A stretch of 52,384 bases of DNA, taken from the NCBI GenBank assembly GCA_023441965.1, contig JAEZNB010000088.1, positions 1 through 52,384 on the forward strand. Reading direction: 5' to 3'. Origin of the DNA: Bacillota bacterium. GTDB lineage: Bacteria; Bacillota; Clostridia; Lachnospirales; Lachnospiraceae. The position numbers and the translations under genes are program-made. The notes below the pieces were generated by a model, which was not told the origin of the DNA, did not search any database, and saw only the letters and a list, made by a program, of their open reading frames with translations. Position 1 is the stretch's first letter, and the number at the start of each line of letters is the position of its first letter. Below are positions 7,872 through 16,768 of the stretch, in pieces.

Positions 7872-8351
7872 ATGTCTGTGGATAAGGTACGGGAATATCT
7901 GAAGCAATGGGGAAGGGATCAGGATGTCATGGAGTTTGAAAGCTCCAGTGCTACGGTTGAGATGGCTGCTCTTGCTGTCGGTGTTGAACCGAGCAGGATA
8001 GCCAAGACCCTGTCCTTCCAGCATGGGGAGGGGGCTATGGTGATCGTTGCTGCAGGGGATGCGAAGATCGACAACAGCAAATTCAAGCAGGAATACGGCT
8101 TCAAGGCACGAATGCTGTCCTATGATGAGGTGCTGCAGAAGATCGGCTATGCTCCGGGTGGAGTATGTCCCTTTGGACTGACAGAGGAGACTGGGGTATA
8201 TCTGGATAGCTCTCTGAAGCGGTTTACCACCGTCTACCCTGCCTGTGGCAGTTCGAACTCAGCGATAGAGCTGACCTGTGATGAGCTGGAGCGCTTCAGT
8301 AAATGCAGGAAATGGGTGGATGTATGTAAGGATTGGACCAGAGCTGAATAG
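7872..8351 (+). CDS. YbaK/EbsC-family aminoacyl-tRNA deacylase
   Basis: 159-residue cytoplasmic protein of the YbaK/ProX editing family, which hydrolyses mischarged tRNA such as Cys-tRNA(Pro) or Ala-tRNA(Pro). The fold is covered end to end. VAAGDAKIDNSKFKQ contains the conserved lysine region, GGVCPFGL matches the family GG..PFG motif, and ACGSSNSAIEL is the typical C-terminal CGS.N..I/V pattern. AGGAGAG precedes the ATG. The gene is monocistronic with a terminator at 8421. Substrate specificity cannot be told from sequence alone. Confidence 0.88.
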   Translation: MSVDKVREYLKQWGRDQDVMEFESSSATVEMAALAVGVEPSRIAKTLSFQHGEGAMVIVAAGDAKIDNSKFKQEYGFKARMLSYDEVLQKIGYAPGGVCPFGLTEETGVYLDSSLKRFTTVYPACGSSNSAIELTCDELERFSKCRKWVDVCKDWTRAE

Positions 8352-8420
8352 CTTAAATGCAACGCTGCGTTACATTTATGAGAAGTTTAAACAGGATTTA
8401 ATAATTGATTGGTAATGACA

Positions 8421-8466
8421 AAGGCATTATGATGACGGAAAATCATATCATAATGCCTTGTTTATT
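8421..8466 (+). terminator. Intrinsic terminator after ybaK-like gene
   Basis: A 13-bp perfect stem joins AAGGCATTATGAT (8421-8433) to ATCATAATGCCTT (8447-8459), followed by GTTTATTTAT. Confidence 0.75.
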
Positions 8467-8545
8467 TATATCTCTTGCGCCTGTAGCTTCATCTCTTGCA
8501 TAGTTCTATTTCATTGCGGACATCTGCCTGCTTTATGGATCCTGT

Positions 8546-9085
8546 CTAGTTCAACTGGCTTTCCGAGTCAGTACGGTTGCGGATCTGCAGTACATCCAAA
8601 ATCTCAGCGATATAGAGCGTATGGTTATCACCACTTGGATAGAAGCTTTGCTTCATCTGCTCATTCAACAGTCCATCGGTGTTCAAAGCCTGCTTGAAGA
8701 GCTTCTTACAGATGAACACCAGCCGGGCTTCGTCAAAGTAAGGAGTATCCTCATATCTGACGACAGTCAGCTTGGACTTGGCAATTTTATCTTCGTTCCT
8801 GCCGGAGACAGTGCCCAGGTAGCTTAAGGTTTTTTTATAGCCTTTATCGAAGAAGCATAAGGAGAAGGTATCCTCCCTATCTACAAATTCTTTGGTATAC
8901 CGTTGCGGCCGTATAAAGATATAAGCGACATTCTTACCGTACATCACCCCAAGACCACCCCAGGAGGCAGTCATGGTATTCACTTTGGTTTCGTCCCCGG
9001 CTGTAATCAGCATCCAATCCTTTCCGATGATCTGAAAGGGGTTCTTTCTCAAAAGCTCCGGCACAACTCTCTTATATTCATTCAT
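8546..9085 (-). CDS. Flavin reductase-like FMN-binding protein
   Basis: 179-residue cytoplasmic protein of the flavin reductase-like (split-barrel FMN-binding) family. The N-terminal half holds KVNTMTASWGGLGVMYGKNVAYIFIRPQRYT in outline, where the N-T-M-T-x-S-W segment and the following arginine-containing strand contact FMN. FSLCFFD and LSYLGTVSGR also match the family. The in-frame ATG at 9085 is preferred over one at 9094 because GGAAGG lies 9 bp from it but touches the other. Physiological substrate is unknown. A near-consensus promoter lies upstream and the gene stands alone. Confidence 0.87.
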   Translation of the reverse strand: MNEYKRVVPELLRKNPFQIIGKDWMLITAGDETKVNTMTASWGGLGVMYGKNVAYIFIRPQRYTKEFVDREDTFSLCFFDKGYKKTLSYLGTVSGRNEDKIAKSKLTVVRYEDTPYFDEARLVFICKKLFKQALNTDGLLNEQMKQSFYPSGDNHTLYIAEILDVLQIRNRTDSESQLN

Positions 9086-9116
9086 ATGGTTCATCCTTCC
9101 TTTCTCTGGTAACTGT

Positions 9117-9145
9117 ATTATATGTTATGAAATCAAATGATGCAA
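9117..9145 (-). promoter_or_regulatory. Promoter of the flavin reductase-like gene
   Basis: On the minus strand, TTGCAT (9145-9140), a 17-bp spacer and TATAAT (9122-9117). Confidence 0.65.
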
Positions 9146-9231
9146 CTGGCAGTCTGGGTATATTTCACCATCTTTTAAGATAAAGCATATTATAGTTAGT
9201 ATAGTTTTATTCGCTGGAGGATGTTAGGCGT

Positions 9232-10521
9232 ATGACAATTTATGTTGTGAAACAGGGAGATACCATAGGAGCAATCGCCCGACAGTTCGGAGTGACCACG
9301 GAACGGCTGATTGTAGATAATGAATTGCCTAATCCGGAGAATCTGGTGGTAGGACAGAGCATCATCATCAGAGTCCCGGAGCTTGTCCATACCATTGTCC
9401 AGGGTGATACCCTGACCGGAATTGCCCAGCAATATGATACGACTGTCACGAAGCTTCTGCAGAACAATCCCTGGGCTGCTGTGGCAGGGGCTATTGTGCC
9501 CGGTGAGACCCTGGTGATCCGTTTTCAGGACGAAGGAGTGATAGACACCGCTCTGATCAATGGATATGCTTACCCCTTCATTAACAGGGATACCCTAAGC
9601 AAGACCCTGCCCTTTCTTACCTACATGTCCTTATTTACTTATGGCTTTACACCGCAGGGAGAGCTGGTTCCGATCGAGGATGAGGAGCTGATCGCCCAAG
9701 CCACAGCAGGAGGAGTGGGCTCCATCATGATGCTGGCACCCATGACTGCCGCGCTGGAATTCAACAGCCAGATCGCCCATGAAATGTTCATCAATCCGAC
9801 CGGTCAGGCTGCCCTGATCGAGAATATCGTTGAGACGATGCAGGCGAAGGGCTACCGAGGGTTGGATATTGATTTCGAGTTTGTTTTGCCGGAGGATCGG
9901 CAGAATTTTATCAACTTCATTACAGCAGTAGCAAACAGGCTGCGCCCGCTGGGGCTTCTGACCCTGGTTGCTCTGGCACCGAAAACCTCGGGCGAGATGA
10001 CCGGTTTACTTTATGAGGCCCATGATTATCCTGCCATCGGTGCAGTTGCGGATATCGTACTACTGATGACCTACGAGTGGGGCTATACCTATGGACCTCC
10101 CATGGCTACGGCTCCTCTGAATAATGTCAGACGGGTTCTGGATTATGGAGTCAGTGTGATTCCCAGGGAGAAGATCCTGATGGGAATACCCAATTACTGC
10201 TACGACTGGCCGCTGCCCTTTGTCAGAGGGGAAACGGCAGCGGAATCCCTAAGCAATCAGGAGGCAATTGAAAGAGCGGCCCGGTATAATGCAACGATTC
10301 AATTTGATGAGCAGGCCCAGGCGCCCTTCTATTTCTATACCACTCCCGAGGGTGTGGAGCATGTGGTATGGTTCGATGATGCCAGGAGCATGGATGCGAA
10401 GCTGCGGCTAATCCCGGAATACGATCTCCGTGGTGCAGGAGTCTGGCAGATCATGAACTTCTTCCCGGCATTATGGATGGTGGTAAATCAGCTATTCTCT
10501 GTGGATAAGGTTTCGCTCTGA
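9232..10521 (+). CDS. LysM-GH18 spore cortex glucosaminidase (SleL/YaaH type)
   Basis: 429-residue protein with two N-terminal LysM domains (2-46 and 51-96) and a GH18 domain (about 105-420). The catalytic DxDxE signature is D212-I-D214-F-E216. There is no signal peptide, as in Bacillus SleL/YaaH, which is packed into the spore and cleaves cortex fragments (N-acetylglucosaminidase) during germination. GGAGG lies about 11 bp before the ATG. Only a weak housekeeping promoter is visible. A CATATTAT box at 9186-9193 recalls a sigma-E -10 but its spacing to any -35 is wrong. Together with the SleB-like gene this argues for a spore former. Confidence 0.9.
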   Translation: MTIYVVKQGDTIGAIARQFGVTTERLIVDNELPNPENLVVGQSIIIRVPELVHTIVQGDTLTGIAQQYDTTVTKLLQNNPWAAVAGAIVPGETLVIRFQDEGVIDTALINGYAYPFINRDTLSKTLPFLTYMSLFTYGFTPQGELVPIEDEELIAQATAGGVGSIMMLAPMTAALEFNSQIAHEMFINPTGQAALIENIVETMQAKGYRGLDIDFEFVLPEDRQNFINFITAVANRLRPLGLLTLVALAPKTSGEMTGLLYEAHDYPAIGAVADIVLLMTYEWGYTYGPPMATAPLNNVRRVLDYGVSVIPREKILMGIPNYCYDWPLPFVRGETAAESLSNQEAIERAARYNATIQFDEQAQAPFYFYTTPEGVEHVVWFDDARSMDAKLRLIPEYDLRGAGVWQIMNFFPALWMVVNQLFSVDKVSL

Positions 10522-10759
10522 TGGTTTATCAGCCTATATCAAATAAGCTTCGGTGCATAAGCTTATATCTCCGGATGTATTGAAGATACCAGTAAATTAT
10601 GGTAGTATAATCATATGTCTGTGTAATACGGAGGTATTGCAGAGGCTGGAGGAGAGGGTTGATATAGGATCAGGCATTCATGACAGAGGATGCCATAAGA
10701 AAGAGAGGAGAGGGAGTAGCGGTTCCCGGTCCTGGGAAAGGGCTACTTCGGAGGAGGAA

Positions 10760-12520
10760 ATGAAAAAACAAAGGATTTGGTTCTGTATGTCGGTTATTTT
10801 AGCAGCCTTAATGCTGCTGACCGGCTGCAAAGGGGACAAGAAGGAGACAGAACAGAAAGTAACGGATGCTCCAAAGAGTGAGGAGCAGGCTGCAGAGCCT
10901 ACGACGGCTCCGACACCGGTGCAAGAGGAGATCAAGGAGGAAAGCGGTAAGACAGAAGCTGTCGGTTATACTGCCATTTACGGAACAGTAGAGGTAAAAG
11001 AGGATATCATCTATGCGGAGGATTTTGAAGATGGGCAGACGGATTTTATCGGAAGGGGTTCCGCGAAAACCGTCATCGTCACAGACAAGGCAGGAGAGGG
11101 TAGCGCCTCTCTGTTTGTCAGCGAAAGAGCAGCCCTTTGGAATGGAGCCATCGTTGACCTGACAAAGCTTCTCCTAGTGAATGAGAAGTATGTTGTGAAG
11201 GCGAAGGTAATGTACGAGAATGGACCGGATACCCTGCAATTTGATTGTAAGGTGGAGAAGAATAACAGTGAGTACCTAAACTTTGCATCCGCTATGGCCA
11301 AGAAGGGGGAGTGGACGGATATAACCGGTACCATTACCATTCCCTCCGGGACCTCCAGTGCAGAGGTGTACTTTGAAACAGGGGCTGCAGCCGGAGGAGA
11401 ATTGATTGATTTCTATGTGGATGGTATTTCCATCATACAGGAGGCTGCAACCGTAAACCGCGGAGGAGAGCTGCCCTCCTTGCAGGAATTTTATCAGGAT
11501 CGCTTTAGCATAGGAGTAGCAGTTACAGCCAGCGAGATAGGAGAAAACCGTCAGGAACTGATCGAGAAGCAGTTTAACAGCATCACGCCCGGAAATGAAC
11601 TGAAGCCGGATGCTGTTCTGGATCGTATGACCTCGATCTCTGACCCGAAATATGATGATAATCCTGCGGTGAAGTTTGACAGAGCGAAGCCGATTCTGGA
11701 CTATGCGAAGGAAAAGGGCATCCCACTCAGGGGCCATACTCTGGTTTGGCATAGCCAGACTCCGAGATGGTTCTTCACAGTAGGGTATTCCGACGCAGCG
11801 AATGCGCCCTTTGTAAGCAAGGAGCTGATGCTGAAGAGATTGGAGAACTACATCAAGCAGGTACTTGAATACATGGATACGAATTATCCCGGTCTGATCT
11901 ATGCCTGGGATGTGGTGAATGAGGCGGTCAATCCCGGTGACGGTGAAGAGGGAGGCTACCGCTCCAAGGATAGCTACTGGTATCAGGTAATCGGACCTGA
12001 ATTCGTGGAGAAGGCCTTTGAATATGCAAGAAAATATGCAAAACCCGACGTTAAGCTTTTCTACAACGATTTTAATACCGAGGAATCAGCCAAAGTACTT
12101 TCCATCGTGAAGCTGGCAGAGGGACTGAAGGCAAAGGGACTGATCGATGGTATCGGCCTTCAGACACATATCACTGTGGATTCCCCTTCTCTTATCGATA
12201 TAGAAACTTCCATACGCAAATATGGTGAGCTGGGGTTGGAGCTGCAGATCACCGAGCTGGATATGGGTATGACAGAGTATACGGAGGAGGCTTATTTAAG
12301 GCAGGCGAGAAGATACAAGAGATTATTTACCATGTTAAAGAATCTGGATGAAACGGGAACAGCTAATATCACCAATGTTACCTTCTGGGGCTTATCGGAT
12401 GATATCTCCTGGCTGAGTAAGCCGGGAAAGCCCAGCTATCCGCTCTTGTTTGACCAATACCTGCTACAGAAGCCGGCCTTCTGGGGTGTTATCTTAAGCC
12501 CGGACATTCCGCTCTATTAA
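10760..12520 (+). CDS. Lipoprotein GH10 endo-1,4-beta-xylanase with carbohydrate-binding module
   Basis: 586-residue exported lipoprotein with lipobox LLTGC (Cys23) and a Thr/Pro/Glu-rich linker (about 25-75). A beta-sandwich module follows (about 78-228; CBM4/9 or CBM22-like) and then a GH10 domain (about 235-575). Acid/base Glu388 lies in WDVVNEAVN and nucleophile Glu499 in LQITELDMG. The enzyme would cut xylan at the cell surface. The ATG at 10760 has GGAGGAGG just upstream and begins a proper signal peptide. An in-frame upstream ATG at 10553 would bury it. A TATAAT at 10606-10611 may be the -10 box. No other xylan genes are adjacent. Confidence 0.93.
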   Translation: MKKQRIWFCMSVILAALMLLTGCKGDKKETEQKVTDAPKSEEQAAEPTTAPTPVQEEIKEESGKTEAVGYTAIYGTVEVKEDIIYAEDFEDGQTDFIGRGSAKTVIVTDKAGEGSASLFVSERAALWNGAIVDLTKLLLVNEKYVVKAKVMYENGPDTLQFDCKVEKNNSEYLNFASAMAKKGEWTDITGTITIPSGTSSAEVYFETGAAAGGELIDFYVDGISIIQEAATVNRGGELPSLQEFYQDRFSIGVAVTASEIGENRQELIEKQFNSITPGNELKPDAVLDRMTSISDPKYDDNPAVKFDRAKPILDYAKEKGIPLRGHTLVWHSQTPRWFFTVGYSDAANAPFVSKELMLKRLENYIKQVLEYMDTNYPGLIYAWDVVNEAVNPGDGEEGGYRSKDSYWYQVIGPEFVEKAFEYARKYAKPDVKLFYNDFNTEESAKVLSIVKLAEGLKAKGLIDGIGLQTHITVDSPSLIDIETSIRKYGELGLELQITELDMGMTEYTEEAYLRQARRYKRLFTMLKNLDETGTANITNVTFWGLSDDISWLSKPGKPSYPLLFDQYLLQKPAFWGVILSPDIPLY

Positions 12521-12617
12521 GAAAGAACTAACCTTGGGTCGGTAAGGAAGTTCCATACATTTATAGTGATACAAGGCCATATCAAAGAAATTAAAATATG
12601 ATTTAACAAAACTTCAT

Positions 12618-12667
12618 GGTGACGAAAAAACCTTCACATACAAGGTATGAGAGGTTTTTTCGTCACC
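12618..12667. terminator. Long hairpin between converging genes, probable bidirectional terminator
   Basis: A 16-bp perfect inverted repeat (12618-12633 and 12652-12667) contains A6 in one arm and T6 in the other, with an inner CATAC/GTATG stem. The T-run lies inside the stem rather than after it, so its mechanism is less standard. It sits between the xylanase stop and the converging hydrolase stop. Confidence 0.6.
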
Positions 12668-12674
12668 CTATCCT

Positions 12675-13490
12675 TTAGCCTCTACCTGCGAAGTGGCAAA
12701 GCTCTTCATTGAATTTCTCCTTCTCATCATAGAAGAGTCCATGACCACTATAGCGGAAGAGGACCAGTTTGGAATTCCTTATGAGCTTCTGTTGGATCTC
12801 TCCCAAGGGCGGCAGGATGATTTTATCGTGGATTCCATGAAGTATTAGCGTGGGGACGCGGATGCATTTCATGTCTTCGAATAGGACCTCATTGATCCAG
12901 GTTTTCTCAACAGCTACCGTAGACCAGCCCGCAGCCTGTAAGCCCAGGGAGAAGAACCAACGGCTGAAGGCCTCGGTAATATACTGATAGAAGAAGGAGT
13001 CGCCAAAATTCATCAGCATTTTCGGCCGATCCTCATAAGTATTTCTGATCATGTCCAGGACGGACTGTTCGGGAAGTCCGTAAGGAAAATCGGGGCGCAT
13101 GATCAGGCTTGGTGCTGCGGCTGCACACAGGACCAGCCTTGAAACTCCGAAGCCCTTGTGTCTTGCCATATAGCGTATGGCGATCGCCCCTCCCGTGGAA
13201 TGCCCTATGAGGGTGACATGCTCTAATTGTAAGGCTTCCATAACACATCGGACATCATCGGATAATCGGTCATAATCATAGCCGTGAAAGGGTCGATCGG
13301 ATTTGCCGAAGCCTCTCTGGTCAATGCCGATACAGCGAAAGCCCAGGGCCGGAAGGACATCCAGCTGATATTCGAATAATTCGTGACTCCCCGGCCAGCC
13401 GTGCAGGAATACCAGGATAGGCTTTCCTTCAGGATTTAAGTCCTCTACGTACAGCTTCACATTTGGCTCTACCGGTATATAATGACTCAT
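12675..13490 (-). CDS. Alpha/beta hydrolase
   Basis: 271-residue cytoplasmic hydrolase. HGWPGS (about 30-35) gives the oxyanion region, GHSTGG carries the nucleophilic Ser, HGIHDKI the Asp, and YSGHGLFYDE the His. The sequence best resembles the chloroperoxidase/epoxide hydrolase-like branch of small esterases, and the substrate is unknown. GGAGG lies 8 bp before the ATG. Transcribed alone, it converges on the xylanase gene and has no informative neighbours. Confidence 0.85.
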   Translation of the reverse strand: MSHYIPVEPNVKLYVEDLNPEGKPILVFLHGWPGSHELFEYQLDVLPALGFRCIGIDQRGFGKSDRPFHGYDYDRLSDDVRCVMEALQLEHVTLIGHSTGGAIAIRYMARHKGFGVSRLVLCAAAAPSLIMRPDFPYGLPEQSVLDMIRNTYEDRPKMLMNFGDSFFYQYITEAFSRWFFSLGLQAAGWSTVAVEKTWINEVLFEDMKCIRVPTLILHGIHDKIILPPLGEIQQKLIRNSKLVLFRYSGHGLFYDEKEKFNEELCHFAGRG

Positions 13491-13589
13491 ACATTTTCCT
13501 CCAGCAGATTCATTATCATATTAATGTATTCGCTTATCCGTATAAGGTTCTGATATTTTTGAAATTGTTCTATGGCCTTCAGCTGAGGG

Positions 13590-13618
13590 TTTACAAATCT
13601 TGTGCTTATCGCTATAAT
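13590..13618 (+). promoter_or_regulatory. Promoter of the signal peptidase pair
   Basis: TTTACA (13590-13595), a 17-bp spacer and a perfect TATAAT (13613-13618). The predicted start lies about 37 bp before the first peptidase ATG. Confidence 0.7.
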
Positions 13619-13661
13619 TGATGATAGCTTAATATGTCTGACCGAAAAAGGAGAACGTTAC

Positions 13662-14195
13662 ATGAAAAACCGCATACTGAAGGAAATCATAAGCTGGTTG
13701 ATTGTCTTTGCGACAGCCTTTGTACTTGCGATCATAATCAATAAATTTGTGATATTGAATGAGGAAGTTCCCTCCGGTTCCATGGAGAATACCATCATGA
13801 CCGGAGATAAGGTACTGACCTTCCGTTTGGCTTATCTCTTTAGTAAGCCGGAACGGGGTGACATCGTGGTATTTCCCTTCCCGGATGATGAATCCGTAGA
13901 TTATATTAAGCGGATCGTCGGACTGCCGGGTGAGACTGTGGAAATCAAGGATGGGGAGGTCTTCATCGATCACTCCGAGGAGCCTCTGGATGAACCCTAT
14001 GTGAAGGAGTCTTGGGATGAGGAAGGAGACGGAGATCATTATATCTTTGTCGTTCCTGAGGATTCTTATTTCATGATGGGTGATAACCGGAGAGATTCCA
14101 TGGATTCCAGGTACTGGAGGAATCCTTTTGTATCAGAGGATAAGATCAAGAGCAAGGCGCTCTTCCGTTATCCTAACTTCAAGTGGCTCAAGTAA
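13662..14195 (+). CDS. Type I signal peptidase, first tandem copy
   Basis: 177-residue membrane-anchored signal peptidase I with one N-terminal helix (about 9-31). The Ser-Lys dyad is Ser40 in PSGSM and Lys83 in YIKRIVGLPGE, and the MMGDNRRDS box lies near the C-terminus. It removes signal peptides from exported proteins at the outer face of the membrane. AAGGAG lies 7 bp before the ATG, and an upstream in-frame ATG at 13602 precedes the predicted transcription start region and is rejected. A paralogue follows after 131 bp. The insertion between the GE.V..KDG and EDSY boxes is rich in Asp and Glu. Confidence 0.94.
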   Translation: MKNRILKEIISWLIVFATAFVLAIIINKFVILNEEVPSGSMENTIMTGDKVLTFRLAYLFSKPERGDIVVFPFPDDESVDYIKRIVGLPGETVEIKDGEVFIDHSEEPLDEPYVKESWDEEGDGDHYIFVVPEDSYFMMGDNRRDSMDSRYWRNPFVSEDKIKSKALFRYPNFKWLK

Positions 14196-14326
14196 ACAGC
14201 AGAGGATGATCCGGAAGACGAGATGTAAAAGGTATTTGGTCATTTGAATGAGCAAAAGGAAGAAGGAAATTCCGGAATCACAGGATAAACCAAGGTTACA
14301 TAGACCCGAGTGGGAGGAGGTAAGCG

Positions 14327-14863
14327 ATGGAGAAGCAGAAGCTTAAGAAGGAGATCATCAGTTGGCTTATGGTGATTGGTATAGCGGTCCTTGCTGCATT
14401 TATCATTAATAAGACCATTATTTTTAAGGTGAAGACTCCGACCGGTTCTATGGAGAATACGATTATGTCCAATGAAAAGGGCTATGTTTTCCGCCTGGCC
14501 TATCTCTTTGGATCTCCTGAGAGAGGGGATATCGTGGTATTCCCTTTTCCGGATAATGAGTCCGAGAAACGGATTAAACGGATCATCGGTTTACCCGGAG
14601 AGACCATTGAGGGAAGGGATGGAACGGTCTATATCAACGGAGAACCCCTGGAGGAGCCCTATGTCAAGGAGCCTTGGGGAGATGCTGTGGATAGAGAGGG
14701 AAGCTTTGGCCCCTATCTGATACCGGAGGATTCTTATTTTATGATGGGGGATAACCGGGTTCCTTCCTTGGACGCAAGACAATGGAAAGAAAAATTCGTA
14801 AAGAAGAATAAGATTTATGGTAAGATGATTTTTAAGTACCCGAATTTTAAATGGCTCTATTAG
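14327..14863 (+). CDS. Type I signal peptidase, second tandem copy
   Basis: 178-residue paralogue of the preceding gene with the same plan: an N-terminal helix (about 10-33), Ser41 in PTGSM, Lys84 in IKRIIGLPGE, and MMGDNRVPS. The N-terminal KKEIISWL, central RLAYLF/ERGDIVVFPFPD and terminal YPNFKWL blocks are shared, indicating a tandem duplication followed by divergence. The first copy has an acidic insert before EDSYFMMGDN, while this one has a shorter neutral one. GGGAGGAGG precedes the ATG. Probably co-transcribed with copy one. Division of substrates is possible but not shown. Confidence 0.94.
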   Translation: MEKQKLKKEIISWLMVIGIAVLAAFIINKTIIFKVKTPTGSMENTIMSNEKGYVFRLAYLFGSPERGDIVVFPFPDNESEKRIKRIIGLPGETIEGRDGTVYINGEPLEEPYVKEPWGDAVDREGSFGPYLIPEDSYFMMGDNRVPSLDARQWKEKFVKKNKIYGKMIFKYPNFKWLY

Positions 14864-14939
14864 AAGAAGAGCTGCTGGTCAGCAGATACAGAACCGACTT
14901 ACATGGAATAAGACTGGAAGCCTCTGACATAGAATACAG

Positions 14940-14990
14940 AAAAACGAGAAGGCCGCAGCTGGGCAGCATCCAGCTTAGCGGCCTTCCATA
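14940..14990 (-). terminator. Intrinsic terminator of argH
   Basis: GAAGGCCGC (14948-14956) pairs with GCGGCCTTC (14978-14986), with an inner AGCTG/CAGCT extension. On the minus strand it is followed by TCGTTTTTC. It lies between the converging signal peptidase and argH genes. Confidence 0.8.
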
Positions 14991-15038
14991 TTAGCTCTCC
15001 CCCCTAGATAGCTAACGTTATATGAAGATAAGAATATC

Positions 15039-16412
15039 TTACATATCCAAATAATGTTCATTCTTTGATATCACCAGGGCCATAGCATCCTGACCGGGAG
15101 CACCGATGATGTTGCGCTTCTCTACGCAGGTGTTTAGACTGATGGCTTCATAGATATCCTGTTCGAATATGGGGCTGATAGCCTTGAACTCCTCCAGACT
15201 AAGCTCTTCCAGAGAAGTATTCCTCTCTATACAGTAAAGAACCAAGCGTCCAATGATTTCATGAGCGTCGCGGAAGGGAACACCCTTACCGACCAGATAA
15301 TCAGCGGCATCCGTAGCATTGGTAAAGCCATTTCTTGCACTGGCTGCCATGACCTGCTTATGGAAGGTCATCGTTGCGACCATGTCACTGAACAAAGTCA
15401 GACATCCCTTCGCGGTATCGATGGCATCAAAGGTCAGCTCCTTATCCTCCTGGGTGTCCTTATTATAGGCCAGGGGAAGTCCCTTCATCGTGGTGAGCAG
15501 GGAGACCAGAGCACCATAGACCCGTCCTGTCTTGCCCCTTACCAGCTCTGCGATATCAGGGTTTTTCTTCTGGGGCATGATGGAGGAGCCGGTGGAATAA
15601 GCATCATCCAATTCTATAAATCCATATTCATTACTGTTCCATATAATGATCTCTTCGGAGAAACGGCTTAAGTGCATCATGATGGTGGAGAGGGTACTTA
15701 AGAGCTCAATTAAGTAATCCCGATCAGAGACTCCGTCCATACTGTTCAGGGTGGGACCGTCAAAGCCCAGAAGCTTGGCAGTATACTCACGATCCAGCGG
15801 ATAGGTGGTTCCTGCTAAGGCACCGGAGCCCAAGGGACAATAGTTCATACGGGTCTTACAATCCGCAAGTCTTGACCGGTCTCTTTTGAACATCTCAAAA
15901 TAAGCACCGATATGATGGGCCAGAGTAACCGGCTGTGCTTTCTGCAGATGGGTGAAGCCCGGCATGATGGTATCGGTATGGTCCTTCATGATTCCATGTA
16001 GGGTGACCAGAAGCTTCTTTAATAAGCTGTCAAGCTCATCAATCTCATCCTTGATATATAATCTCATATCCAGGGCCACCTGATCGTTGCGGCTTCTTCC
16101 GGTATGTAGCTTCTTTCCTGCCTCACCGATGCGGCTGATCAGATGAGCCTCCACAAAGCTGTGGACATCCTCAAATTCCTCATCAATGATCAGGCTGCCG
16201 TTTATAATATCCTCCAGAATACCGCTTAAGCCCTTGAGAATGCTTTCCTTCTCGTCCTCACTGATAATCCCCTGCTTCGCCAGCATCTTCACATGGGCGA
16301 TACTGCCCTCGATATCCTGACGGAAGAATCTCTTATCGAAGGAGATGGATGCATTAAATAGATGAACCAGCTGATCGGTTTGCTTCGTAAAACGACCGCC
16401 CCAAAGTTTCAT
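15039..16412 (-). CDS. argH: Argininosuccinate lyase
   Basis: 457-residue enzyme of the fumarase/aspartase superfamily that splits argininosuccinate into arginine and fumarate, the last step of arginine synthesis. LWGGRF at the N-terminus, HTGRSRNDQ (103-111), PGFTHLQ with His155, and the signature GSSIMPQKKNPD (275-286) are all present. The length is typical. GAGGCGG lies just before the ATG. argG is not adjacent, so the pathway genes are dispersed. A candidate promoter lies about 110-135 bp upstream. No clear ARG box was identified. Confidence 0.97.
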   Translation of the reverse strand: MKLWGGRFTKQTDQLVHLFNASISFDKRFFRQDIEGSIAHVKMLAKQGIISEDEKESILKGLSGILEDIINGSLIIDEEFEDVHSFVEAHLISRIGEAGKKLHTGRSRNDQVALDMRLYIKDEIDELDSLLKKLLVTLHGIMKDHTDTIMPGFTHLQKAQPVTLAHHIGAYFEMFKRDRSRLADCKTRMNYCPLGSGALAGTTYPLDREYTAKLLGFDGPTLNSMDGVSDRDYLIELLSTLSTIMMHLSRFSEEIIIWNSNEYGFIELDDAYSTGSSIMPQKKNPDIAELVRGKTGRVYGALVSLLTTMKGLPLAYNKDTQEDKELTFDAIDTAKGCLTLFSDMVATMTFHKQVMAASARNGFTNATDAADYLVGKGVPFRDAHEIIGRLVLYCIERNTSLEELSLEEFKAISPIFEQDIYEAISLNTCVEKRNIIGAPGQDAMALVISKNEHYLDM

Positions 16413-16768
16413 ATTCCCGCCTCGTTTCTATGAGTAAATGTATCATTGCCGATGATCTGTGTTTAAGCTAGCAGCAACCTGCCCAAGTACCGCAGACTGC
16501 TGATTTTATATTGAATCTATATTAACCTGTTTTACCCGGTTTTGCAAGTACAAATTTATAAATATGCAAAATTATAATTAAATAAACATTTATCTGCTTC
16601 TCCATAACGTTTTGCAAAGAGAGACAGGAAGGATTCACAGGCATCTGAATCAAGAACTGCTGCTTCAGCCGTAGGGAGAGGTAGGTCCTTTCCAAACAGT
16701 AGGGAAGCAGCAGCTTTCATGTCAGTTCATAGCATTCTTATAAGTATAGGACATAAGCAGAGAAAGAG
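16413..16768. other. Intergenic region between argH and the M32 peptidase gene
   Basis: It holds the argH promoter, a very AT-rich stretch (16545-16600), and a 9-bp inverted repeat CTGCTGCTT (16657-16665)/AAGCAGCAG (16705-16713) with further internal pairing. The repeat lies downstream of the minus-strand peptidase gene but lacks a T-run, so its role as terminator is doubtful. No gene was seen. Confidence 0.45.
16519..16547 (-). promoter_or_regulatory. Candidate argH promoter
   Basis: On the minus strand, TTGCAA (16547-16542), a 17-bp spacer and TAATAT (16524-16519). It would give a leader of about 100 bp. Confidence 0.45.

Noticed and set aside
9158..9193. Sigma-E type promoter before the LysM-GH18 gene (GTATATT and CATATTAT)
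   Set aside because: The spacer of about 21 bp is too long for sigma-E, so only the -10 match remains.
10553..10759. N-terminal extension of the xylanase
   Set aside because: It would place the lipoprotein signal peptide 69 residues inside. The ATG at 10760 has GGAGGAGG and starts the signal peptide.
16545..16600. ARG box for ArgR upstream of argH
   Set aside because: The region is AT-rich, but no dyad close to a TGAAT-type consensus was found.
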